64,000 nt of DNA. It comes from Phymatolithon calcareum. Its lineage: Eukaryota > Rhodophyta > Florideophyceae > Hapalidiales. This document shows, piece by piece, positions 35,603 to 46,000 of this stretch. Under the pieces are notes generated by a model. That model saw only the letters and a program-made list of their open reading frames with translations, did not search any database and was not told where the DNA came from. A program made the position numbers and the translations under genes. The DNA lies in the NCBI GenBank assembly GCA_977006965.1, contig OZ345354.1, forward strand, positions 2,108,001-2,172,000, written 5' to 3'. Numbering within the stretch: position 1 is the stretch's first letter; every line of letters begins with the position of its first letter.

Positions 35603-35610
35603 TGTAAAAA
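35603..35610 (+). terminator. Weak candidate poly(A) signal, bZIP paralogue 5
   Basis: TGTAAAAA lies 142 bp after the stop, preceded by TTGTGAATATTT. A TCGTGAATACTT follows paralogue 6 at about 40553. The match is weaker than for paralogues 1, 2 and 4. Confidence 0.3.
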
Positions 35611-38600
35611 GAAAGTGTACTGTGCGGCATGTCAATAGTTCTATCTTTTTCTTGCGCAATTGTTGAAGGCCTGTCTTTCCGGTGAAAGGCTGTTTATCTG
35701 TGTCGTGCATGTATTGAAACGGCAACACTTTCTTCATTCTTGAGTCCTCAAACTTGCATTCTACTTCGTCCGGCTTCGGACCAAGGAATACGGAATGCTT
35801 CGGAAAGCTTTACGAATGCTAAATCTAGAATGTAAGTTAGAGGGTACGAAACTGATATGGCAGCACCATTTCCATAATTTTATTATTTGGCCCAGAAAAA
35901 ATCAGAAGTAAAACTTGTTATATTTTTTGATATTGAATTGCCCTGGACGCCCTTGAAGCACAGGAATGGACATTCCCCTGGTTGAGCACCATAAAAGCAG
36001 ATTCTACGTTGTATTTTGCCTGCTGCAATCAAATAGCGCCTGGACTTTACCAGGGCTAGACCCGCTGTCCTGTGCCAGGGGGGCAGCTTTTCATGAAGAA
36101 CTGATTGAACATCTGGCAAGCACAGCCAATTTATAGGACGCATTGCGAGGACAGACACGGTGTGTGCCGTCCAAGCATTGTGCTGGACGTTCCCTGCTGG
36201 CGCAAAGTCGTACGTGGTCAGCTTCGAAAAGTGTGGATGAGGAATGATCTTTTATAAATGCATAATTACCGTAAATTACTGCTTTGCAGAATGGTGGTCA
36301 TCCGGGTGCAATAGACTGGACGGGTGCGGTAATTTTCATCAGAATCATATCTCGCGTCCGAAACGGCAGACTCGAAGATCGGCGCGAAAGACCATTGCCA
36401 CCGTGCGAGCAGGCACCTGGTAAGCGTCGATGGCGAGCGCCGTTGGAGATGACCGATCTCAAAACAGATCTACATATGATACGTTTCCTGTGACCAATAG
36501 TGGCGTATGACACGGTGAGGGAATGTATCAAAAACATCAGATTTTATCTCAAATCAACGCCGTATTTGTAGATTAGAATCAGGACATTCGCCCAAGTAGT
36601 GCGCCCGCGAATCTTGTGTGCCAATTACATCACGGCATGCAGTATTCGCGCGCTGCCACGGACATGACGGCGTGCTGTATCGTATCACATCTCGAGCATG
36701 GAGGAAATCGCTCCACAGTGTTGTGCAAATTTGAGTCAGGTTGCGAAACAAAGCGACAGAAGGACACAGTTCCCACGAGTGGTCTGACGCCGTCACTACT
36801 TCACACTTCTAGACGTTGTACAATACACTGGGGAAATACGAAATGCGTAATTTAAACAGGTACTCCAATCTGCATGAATCCACCTACTCTCAAATTCACC
36901 GTCGAGAAGAATTTCATCGCAGTCTTTAACCGAGAATTTCTGCAGAAAGTCTCTCGATAAGATAAAATCACTCTGCTTTCTCAACCTCATTACAGCATCA
37001 CGCACATATCGATTCGCTTTTCGCACCGCTTTTCCGAAGTGCCTTTCCACTCTCTTTGCATACGCAACCGGAGCTTACATCCATTCCAGAGACAACCTGC
37101 TCATCGACCCCGCGGCCATCTCCCCCCTACCTGCAGAGCACATACAAATCCAATTGTATGGATCTCATGAATGATTTTTTGCATCCACTACACCAATGTT
37201 CCTCGTTGCAATCACGCACGAGGAAAGCTTAGGGCATGCTATCAATGAGACTGTCTCCCAACTGTCGCCCTGAGCATGAGTCGCACACGTCCGACCAAAC
37301 CCTGCAATGAATCTGCGGTTGAAGATATATATTCTGAGAAAACAGTCTGAAAATAGATTGGACAAACACGAAATGTAATTCTTTATCTACAATTCAGATC
37401 TTACTCGCAATCCAACCCGTCAGTCGCTTATACCGACTCCCACCGCCGGGCACCTTTTCCCTGCCACCTTGGCAAAGACCAGAAGAGGAAAGGAAGATGT
37501 GGGCAAACAAGAAAGAAAATATATAAATTTAGAAATCTAGCTTATAAATATGTATATCCCTCTGACTTCCTCGAAGTTCGAATTTCTGCCCAGCAGGAGA
37601 AGTAGTAAGGTCTCAGCACAGGGTTGCTGTAACGGCCGGATGATACACGCGCACACAGGCTGTGATGTATTTGGCTGTTACCAGTCTGAATGCTCGAGTC
37701 CTTCCTTACGTTCTTTCCTGCTTAACGCCTCTCACCTGCTCAGCACAAACTTGTGGAGGGCATTTCAGTTTTGACAGAGCTCCTCCGCGGTTCTTTTAGC
37801 ATCACGCCTTATGCGTTGTGCCAAAGTTTCTTCCTTTCGACTGCTTTCAAACATTGACAATGATCCAATTTAATTCACCGAAATTGGATCTCCGTAATGT
37901 TTTCCCTGTCTGCATCCCGAAGCCACATTCTGGTGCTACTGTACAGTGTTATTACAATATTATTCAGCCGAGACATAGCCCGTTTCCCGATTTCCGCTCC
38001 CATTCACGTCGCCGTGGACGTGGACAGAACTTTGCATTCCATCTTTCAGTTTTGAAACGCTTAGGGTTTCCAACTTACACTTCCACAAAGGAGGGAGCAG
38101 CGGGGAAGGGGAAATCAATCTCCTCTTGCCGTTTCATGCTCCACGTTGCCCAGAAGTCCATATCAACTCCGCGGCCAGTTTAGACCCAGCTGGTGTCCTG
38201 TAAGGCCAGCGCCGGATTCCTGGTGCGGGACACTTCACGGCGCTCCAAGACATTTATGATACTGTAATGTGCCTCCCTGGCCACATCACGGCGAATTCAA
38301 ATCAACTGCCGACCGGTCTCTTGTCGGTCCGCCGCCTCTCTCTCATTTGCTCCTCCGTCCATTACAAATAGGGCGTTCTATTTGTAAAAATCGGACGCAG
38401 AGCAAAGATTGGATCACTCGAGACTCACTGCGCTGTTATCTTGGACGGGCTGCACGGCACAATCCCGGCCTTGGAAACGACTCCAGTATTGTAACATTCA
38501 CGTGCCGATCAGAATTATCACCCACGGCCCTCCCCGCCCCTCGCGAGCGCTCTCTTACCTGGTGGGATCCTCTCGAGGTGCAGGGGGAGGTGCGCATGTG

Positions 38601-39465
38601 TGCAGTGCATGAAAGAGTGAAGTATCGGAGGGTAGCGCGTGTGGGAGGGGGACGCTATTCTGACAGAGGTATCATGAGGAGGTATTGAACTATGCGAGTG
38701 TCGCTATAGACTTGAACGACATGAAGGTACCTTCGCTCATAGAGCGTCGTATACGGTGCAGTGCAAAGCTGTTGGATATTGATGGGGTGTGAGTCTTGAA
38801 CGAGCGATAAAATCAGGTTTAAGAAATAAAGCATTGATGCCGTCAAGGTGTCGTTTAGAGAGGATATGACATGAGTGGCATGCGACTGATCGTTGGTTCA
38901 CCTATGAAAAATGAAGGGAGAGGATTAGAACGTGGCACTCTACGGCGACAACCGCGTTTTATTTCCTTTGAAAACGCTGTTTCTTGGGCTTTGAGAACGT
39001 TCATGTGCCAAGGACTGCGTTTTCGGCGTTGTTGAATAGGGATCTCCGCCACAGAGATGGAAACTCCAGCCCCCACCCACGCATGCGAGCAGCGTATATA
39101 AATTCAACCAAATCCCGCTTTATTTATGTGCCTCGCTCCGTCGACTTGTAGACGCAGAACCACCCTACTCCCAACGCCAGTGCCGACCGACCGTCGAGAT
39201 ATTCTCGTTACCTAGACTGAGGCCATTTACGTCATCCACTCTCAGTTCCGTGGATAGTGCGGGAATGTATCCGTCCGTGTAGAAAAATTTCGCCCAGGAC
39301 AGTGGTGGGACACGCAACCGTGAGGAAATAAACCAACCAGACATCGATAAATTCGCACAATTTGATATATCCACGGCGCTCCCGACCATAGTACAGTATG
39401 CACGCTCCGTGCCTGGAAGAGCGCTCATTCACAAGTGAAGGCATTCAGTCACCATCAGCGCAAGA
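35611..39465. other. Non-coding stretch
   Basis: No gene, RNA or strong repeat recognised. Frames at 37818-38183 and 38269-38688 lack domains. Confidence 0.45.
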
Positions 39466-39479
39466 CTATATATATTACC
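39466..39479 (+). promoter_or_regulatory. TATA box of bZIP paralogue 6
   Basis: CTATATATATTACC lies 155 bp before the ATG. The 5' leader then contains TCAGCCGAA, also seen as TCAGCCGAA in the leader of paralogue 4 and TCAGTCGAA in paralogue 5. Confidence 0.7.
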
Positions 39480-39620
39480 AAGGTCCGGAAAACACGGTGG
39501 TACAAGTCAGCTGAGACCAAAAGCCGGGCAGCTCACCTCAGCCGAAGAAACCCCCAAGTCGAAGAGAGAGAGAGAGCGAGCAGGAGAAGATCGACCACAA
39601 GAAAAGAACGAACGTCAGCC

Positions 39621-40468
39621 ATGTCTCGCGTCGCACAGATGACGCACCCCGTCTCCGTCGGCCATCCGCTCAATGCTCGTCCGCTCCAAACCCTACATCT
39701 TATGTCACAAGCCGCGGCAATAGACACTGTTGTGCGAATATCGGATGACTTGCCGACGTCGGTGCGTGGTGCACCCGCGGAACTTCGTCGTATCATCCGC
39801 AAACGGCAGAACTCTGAGGTAAGTTTCTTCCATGATTTACAGCCCTCTCTCCTTCCCCGGTTCACTCAAGTCAGTTTTCTAACCCTCACTTTGCAATGGC
39901 ATTAAATGGGCAGTCCGCTAAGAGATGCCGACAACGGAAGAAGATCGAGAATGCACGCACGGCAGGCGAGATCATGACGCAGGCGGCGAAGGTCCAGCAT
40001 CTTGAAGCTGTTGTTCAGCATCTGGCAAAACGTCTCGAGGAGACACAAGCGCTAATTGCAAGCTACTCCTCGGCCCAGTCCAGTGTGGTTTTCTCCTCTG
40101 CCACGTCAGGCTGTCGGAATGGGCATCCGAAATGCAGGGGCTCGGAATGTTCACTTTGTGTGCGTGATATTCAGGCTTCGTCTGCACGTGTACCGATGTC
40201 AGCGATATCATCGCCCTTGGTACACGGGGCGACGGGTTCGTCGCAGATGGAGAATATTCCGATGAATTCATCCACTACAAATGATATCCCCATGCTCCCT
40301 TCGCAGATTGACCACTTGTCGATGGGATCCACGACAATGGAGAGAATACCGCAGGATGTTGAGAAGCACACACACGAGCTCGCGATGGCGCTTGGGGAAC
40401 GACACTCAGAGGATGCGGCGGCACTTGCAAATAAGATTGATGAGATTGAGACGAGTGGATGGCAATGA
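39621..40468 (+). CDS. bZIP-type protein with Cys4 and Ser/Met tail, paralogue 6 (2 exons)
   Basis: Exons are 39621-39818 and 39914-40468; the 95-bp intron starts GTAAGT and ends GGCAG, phase 0. At 250 residues it is the longest member. It opens M-S-R-V-A-Q-M and reaches the shared box L-P-T-S-V-R-G-A-P-A-E-L-R-R-I-I-R-K-R-Q-N-S-E. Splicing joins this to S-A-K-R-C-R-Q-R-K-K. The zipper (V-Q-H-L-E-A-V-V-Q-H-L-A-K-R-L-E-E-T) and C-x6-C-x4-C-x2-C with R-N-G-H-P-K follow. The Ser/Met tail has about five loose repeats of I-P-M-x-x-S-Q/T. The C-terminus V-E-K-H-T-H-E-L-A-M-A-L-G-E-R precedes a short acidic end with W-Q. Nuclear, dimeric DNA binding is inferred from the family. Confidence 0.87.
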
Positions 40469-40956
40469 GTCGCAGAAGTGTATGGTCGAAAGTCTGTGGT
40501 CGAAAGTCTGTGGATAAGTCTATCTTGTTTAGTAATTGGAAAATGTATGTTGTCTCGTGAATACTTTCGTCTCTTTCTCGCCTGCAGGCATGAAAAGTTT
40601 CGTCAAGGTGAAGCACTTATTTGTGACTTGTGTAATTTGCTTTCCTCCCTTGAATTGTCATTACGTAAAGATCTTAGAAACTGAATTCTAAATACGTTGA
40701 CTGCAAGAATTTATGGTTTTTGCCCACCGAAAAATCTTAACCATCTCGCCAACGTTTTTCCAGCGCATCACATCATTCGTTGATGCGCAGTGGAACGAGC
40801 GCATGCGCAAACACACAATCAATCCTGCAGGAGCGCCATACGCGAGTGTGTGAGCCCGGAAATCAATGCACGGAGAGTCCAGAGGCTGTGCCCTCGAACC
40901 CAGGTGACGGATACTTTCGACCCCTCGAGAGTCATACCTACTGGCGGAAGTAAAAG

Positions 40957-41094
40957 GTACGACACCGGTCGCGGGAAAACAGGGCTGGGATTGGCCCCAA
41001 TTGCAAGTTATGTTTCAACAATGATCCAATTCTGCCGGAAAAAACCCCACAGTTTTCAATTTTTAGACTTGCTTTCTCGCGACCGGCGTCGTAC
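40957..41094. repeat. Short element with about 22-bp inverted ends
   Basis: GTACGACACCGGTCGCGGGA at the left is matched at the right by the reverse complement with two mismatches (ending CCGGCGTCGTAC). The total is 138 bp and no target duplication was found. This is a MITE-like arrangement. Confidence 0.55.
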
Positions 41095-41468
41095 GGACAG
41101 TATGTTTGGCAGCGGCGGAGGTGTGGCGAGAAGCAGGAGGGATCATCTTCCAAAAGCTCCACGAGCGGCTCTTGCGTGTCCCAACTGGAATGCTGCCTGG
41201 AAATTCATGCTTTCTGTGCTCCCAATGCATCAAACGGGGTGTGTGAATGATGCGGAAAAGGCTAATCAATGGGCCTAATTATCGCCAAATGACGACTAAG
41301 CACAGAAACCACACAATGTGGGGAAAACGCCGTGGACGGAAGTCTCGCTACGTTTCACTTGTTAGCAGGTCGATTGATCTTTCGAAGATCAAAACTGGAT
41401 CGAAATATGTAGCGGATTCTGCAACCAATGGGCGTGCGCTGTTTCGTCCTATAATGTTTAGTATCAAA

Positions 41469-41517
41469 AATATATTCCTTTTTTAAAAGGGATATATTTT
41501 TAAAAAAGGAATATATT
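41469..41517. repeat. Perfect 20-bp-arm hairpin
   Basis: AATATATTCCTTTTTTAAAA, a 9-bp loop, then its exact reverse complement. This AT-rich structure could act as a terminator-like or cruciform site; no gene depends on it. Confidence 0.8.
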
Positions 41518-42356
41518 GAATTGCTGCACTAATCAAGGCCCAGCGCATTGCCCAATCCATGGCGCTCAGACATGGAGCTGAAGTTTACTGTAAGGCCCAC
41601 AGGGGGAGAAAAATTGAACATACTGTCAGGGGAATGTTAAGGACCTACTTCCCCATCTTTGAAGCGCTCTCACTGGCCGAAACAATGCTCATGAACTGGA
41701 TGAAAATTATGTCGTTTGCACCGACGGGACTGCATCCAGTTTCAAGAAAATGTGTAGAAACAAATGAAATATTTTCAAATATGAAGTCAGCAAAAGTATC
41801 CAATATTCGGCTCTAATCAATCATTACAGAAAAATGCTTACTGTGTTTCCTTCGAACAGTTTCAGCTTTAGTATATTTTTCGCCTGTTCCTTTGCCGATT
41901 TTAAAAAACTTTCGGTCTCGCGGCGCGAACTTGTTTGCCACCTAGACGTTCGATTTTACCAAATTTGCAGTATTCCTGCGGTAGTCTACAACCATTCGAA
42001 ACTTTTGACCGAGGCAATAAGAAATTCATCCAGTCCTTTTCGAGATAATTGTCCATCTTTGTAGGCGATTCTTTTTCCAGATCAGAATTACGAAAAGTGC
42101 TCTACACTCCTTATTTCATCTCCTTTCTTTGATTTTTTTTGATTTTTGGATAATCTACATTCTTGGCTTTCTATAATAGTTTTCGAAATGCGAAGAACGG
42201 ATCAGAAAGTGGTCTTAAACTGCGCGTTTAACGAGCTGTCCCGATTTTCGAAGGAACCAACTGCTGAGAATTTCTAGAAAAAGTTTCCACGGCGCGAGGA
42301 CTTTTTTTTGCTGAACTAGTTATGTACTGGCAGGGGAATGTTATGGGGGGGAGTAA

Positions 42357-42683
42357 TGTGAGTATGGGCCACACAATTGCACGGCCAGAGAGAATATCTG
42401 TACTGTATCCAATGATATGTTAGAAGGTATTCGATTGGTGCATATCTCCTTATTAGTGATCCGGGGGTGCAGCGCGCCCTCACCCGTTTGCCCCCGTTTG
42501 TACTCTGTACTTAGGAAGTGCTGTGCTGCGCGCTGTCGCAGCGCAGACACAGAATACACACACCAAACCGAGTAAACGAACATTTCGTTTTGACTAAGGA
42601 CGCTTATCGCTTCGGCGTGCTTCCTTCTTGGCGCCACTACCGCTAAGGCGGGGCGTCTATTCCGAATAATTGCCACACCCACA
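42357..42683 (+). repeat. 5' LTR of the copia element
   Basis: 327 bp, TG...CA ends, identical by eye to the 3' LTR. It should hold the promoter; I see no textbook TATA box, although TACTGTATCC lies near the left end. Confidence 0.93.
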
Positions 42684-43063
42684 TTGATCAATTGGGGGCA
42701 AGGCAAATACTTGCTCGCAGCGTGCAATAAGCCTAAGGGCTGCGCTGCAATTGCCGTGCCGACTACCGCCGTGTCAGTAACCGTGCTGGGAAGTATTTTT
42801 GGCCGCCCTCTGGTCCTGCGTCCGAAGGTGTACAGTCGCTTGTAATATCTTGTTGTAATATCCGGATTCCCTCGGCTCTTTGAGTCGGATCACCTGTTCT
42901 ACATTGCTTCGGCCACCCCCTTGGTTGGGGGTCTTGTGTGTTCAGGTCGAGTACGGAAGAAACGATTTTGTACTTGATTGTCAACGTTCCTAAAAACCTC
43001 TGCACCGTTCCTTGGGAAGGCTAGGGTGAAATCCAGTAGCATCTAGCGCGGTAATTAGTTGGC

Positions 43064-46000
43064 ATGGATCCACCGACCGCTGAACAGCGGCAAATGGCGG
43101 ACGGGGAGCTGGCCGAGCTCTTCACTGCAGACGAAGTGAAGGAGCTTCGTGGCGAAAATTTGTGCAAGTTCTTTACGGAGAACTGCAATCAGCGCGACTT
43201 GCAGCTCTGTTCTACGGCTGCCCGCGCGCGTGTTCGCGACTACCTCCACAGCCACGATGTGGCTGTTGGAAAGGGGTCTGGCCAGCCCATCGTGGACTGC
43301 TTGCTGAACCTGTTCCCGCCGGCTTCGCCGCAGACTTCTGTTCGCGCGCGCAGTCAAGCTGGAGCTTCGGGGTCTGGCGACCCCCGCTCCATGTCGGACA
43401 GCTCGCTGCTCGCGCCTGCTTTATCAAAGATGACTGCCGTGCGCGACATTGTTAAGTCGCCGCGCCATCCGAGCGACCAGTATGCCGGACCGCACGAGCC
43501 ACCATTGCTCTCTACCGTGAAAGAAGCCTTTAGGGCCGACTGCAACGCCTTAAACGTCCCCGAAGACGCTCGCCTGGACGTCATGTACCGCTTCTTACGC
43601 GGTGACGCGCTCAAGCACTTTCGTCGGGCGGTCAGGCCTCTTGCTTCTTCAGCCAACGACGCGTTCCGGCTTCTTGCTGAGCACTACAACACATCTGCTC
43701 ACCAACGGAACAATAAGGACGACTGGAACCGGCTGACTTTCACTTTACTAGCGTCTCACAACCGCGAAAAGAGTGACGCTGAGGTCCTTCAGCTACTCTA
43801 CAACCGAGCCCAGGACTTGCAGACCCTGCTGGGTCCGCCTTACACGTCAGACCTTCTACTTTGTGACTTTCTTGTCCGGGCTACGTCAACTACTCCGTTC
43901 GCTCGTCACCTTAAGGACGAAGATGCTGAGCGAAAACCGCATGCTTTGTATACTCAACTTCTAAACGCGATCAACCGTGAAAACCGGGAGAAAGAACGAG
44001 CTCAGGTAGGTGGAGTTACTGCTATTGCAGGCTCCTCCGCAGCTGGACCGTCGTCTCGCTCACTGCCGGGAACGTTTTTCGTAGATGAGGCCGGCGAGTA
44101 CGAGATATTCTACACCAACTCGGGCTCGCCCAGTATCCGTCGCCGCGCTATGCGTAACCCACTCCGTGACTTTCGCAACAGAGGCCGCTCCCGCGGCAGA
44201 GGCGGGTTTGCTGGCAACAGACCAGGAGACCAACGACGGTACAACCCTGGCGTCGTGCCGCAGTTCAATAGGAAAGACCATACCGGGAACTATATGCTTT
44301 GCAATTTATGCAACAGCTGGTTCCATCTGATCGCTGACTGCCCGTATCGCACCAAGGCGACGACCATAATGTTTGAGGAAGAGCATGTACATCCGGCGGA
44401 AGACAACCTTGAGGTCGCTGCGAACACTGCTGACGACGACAGGCTCAACGATGTAGATGAGCAAGATGAACAGGCGACCGCATTCTTTGCCCAAGTTGCT
44501 GAACACCAAAGTACTCACGCTTTTACTGGAGAAAAATTGCCCTTCTCAGCCCCAATATCTCTGGATATTCACTTCACGGAGATATCCAGCGTACCGTTCT
44601 TGGGTATCTGCATGGACGAAGGCGCTACTGAATCTATCTGCGGCAAGCCACAGTACGAGGCGTACCTCAGAACTGTCCACATTCCAGCGAGCCTAAGCAA
44701 GCTCCGCCCTTCCGGAGTACCGCTTCGATTTGGCGGAAAGGGGGACAAGCAACTGGTGTTACCTTCTCTTGGGATAGCCACTATACGTTTCCCCGTACAG
44801 GGCTACGGGTTTTACGAGTACAAGTCGCATATTGTGGACAACGATGTACCTATGCTCCTTGGTCTACGCCTGCAACGAGATCTGAAGGCAACTACCGTCA
44901 AAAATGACCAAGGACCCGAGTTCATAGAGTTCCCAAACTTGTTTCGCCTTCCTTTAACCTTCAAGCGTGGCCACCTCTTCTATGAGTTCCCTGCGAATGA
45001 AATCCTCTTTACTGAGACCGAGCTCTACAAGCTTCATCGAAACCTTGGGCATCCCACCGCAGCAACCACGTTCCGAACTCTCGATCGCGCCTACCCTCTT
45101 GAAACTACGCATGATGACAAGCAAAAGCTGGAAAATATCGTTAGCAACTGCTTTGCGTGCGAAAAGTACAAGCGTATGCCTCAGCGCTATCGCGCTTCTG
45201 CACCCGACGAGATCGTATTCAACCAGGACGTTGCCATTGATATCATGTTCATCGATGGAATTCCAATCCTGCATGCTGTTTGTAAGCACACGCACCTCTC
45301 CCGGGCAGCCGTCCTGCCTGCTCAAGATGGCCGTACCATCTGGGAGACTTTCATGCGTATCTGGGTATGTCCTTATCTTGGAGCACCTGTCAACATCTGG
45401 GTTGATCAGGCTAAGCAGTTCATCTACGGGATCTTCGTCATTCTTTGCAACTCCCTTGGTGCTAACATTGTACCAGTTGCAGTCGAGGCGCACTGGTCTC
45501 TTGTGGTCGAACGATACCATGAGCCCCTCCGTAGAGTCGTAAGAAAGCTGAGAACTGACTGTCCTGACGTGCCTTTGGACGTACTCGTTGACTACGCAAA
45601 CATGGTTATGTCACATACGATGGGACCCGAGGGGTTTACGCCGGCGATATTGGCCTTTGGGGCAGAGCCTCGCCTCCCGATTGCGGACTTAGCTCAAGTC
45701 CCAGTGACCGTCATACAGCGCATGGAAGTTGCTGCTATCGCCCGTCGCGAGTACGAGAGCGTGGTGGCCAAAATGCGTGTAACCAAGGCCATGGCTTCTC
45801 CCGCTCCCAGTGAGAGTTTCCTCACTGTCAACCCAGGGGACAAAGTGCTCGCCTTTCGCGAGAAAAAAGGCTGGATGGGACCATACAAGTTCATGTCTAA
45901 TGCTGGAAAGCTTGCTCTAGTTGTCGATGCCGCCAACAGGCAGCATACTTTTCATGTCACTCAGCTCAAACCCTATCCTGAGATGCCAGCCTTAGAGGAC

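Larger units (their letters stand above)
40469..42330. other. Non-coding stretch between the bZIP cluster and the transposon region
   Basis: It contains two inverted repeats (40957-41094 and 41469-41517) and no supportable gene. The frame at 40790-41278 merely runs through the first inverted repeat. Confidence 0.45.

Noticed and set aside
40880-40910. tRNA-like GTGCCCTCGAACCCAGG
   Set aside because: Resembles a T-arm, but no acceptor stem or anticodon arm can be folded around it.
43354-45542. Frames of 70-191 codons in other frames of the copia element
   Set aside because: All lie inside the well-supported 1494-codon polyprotein.
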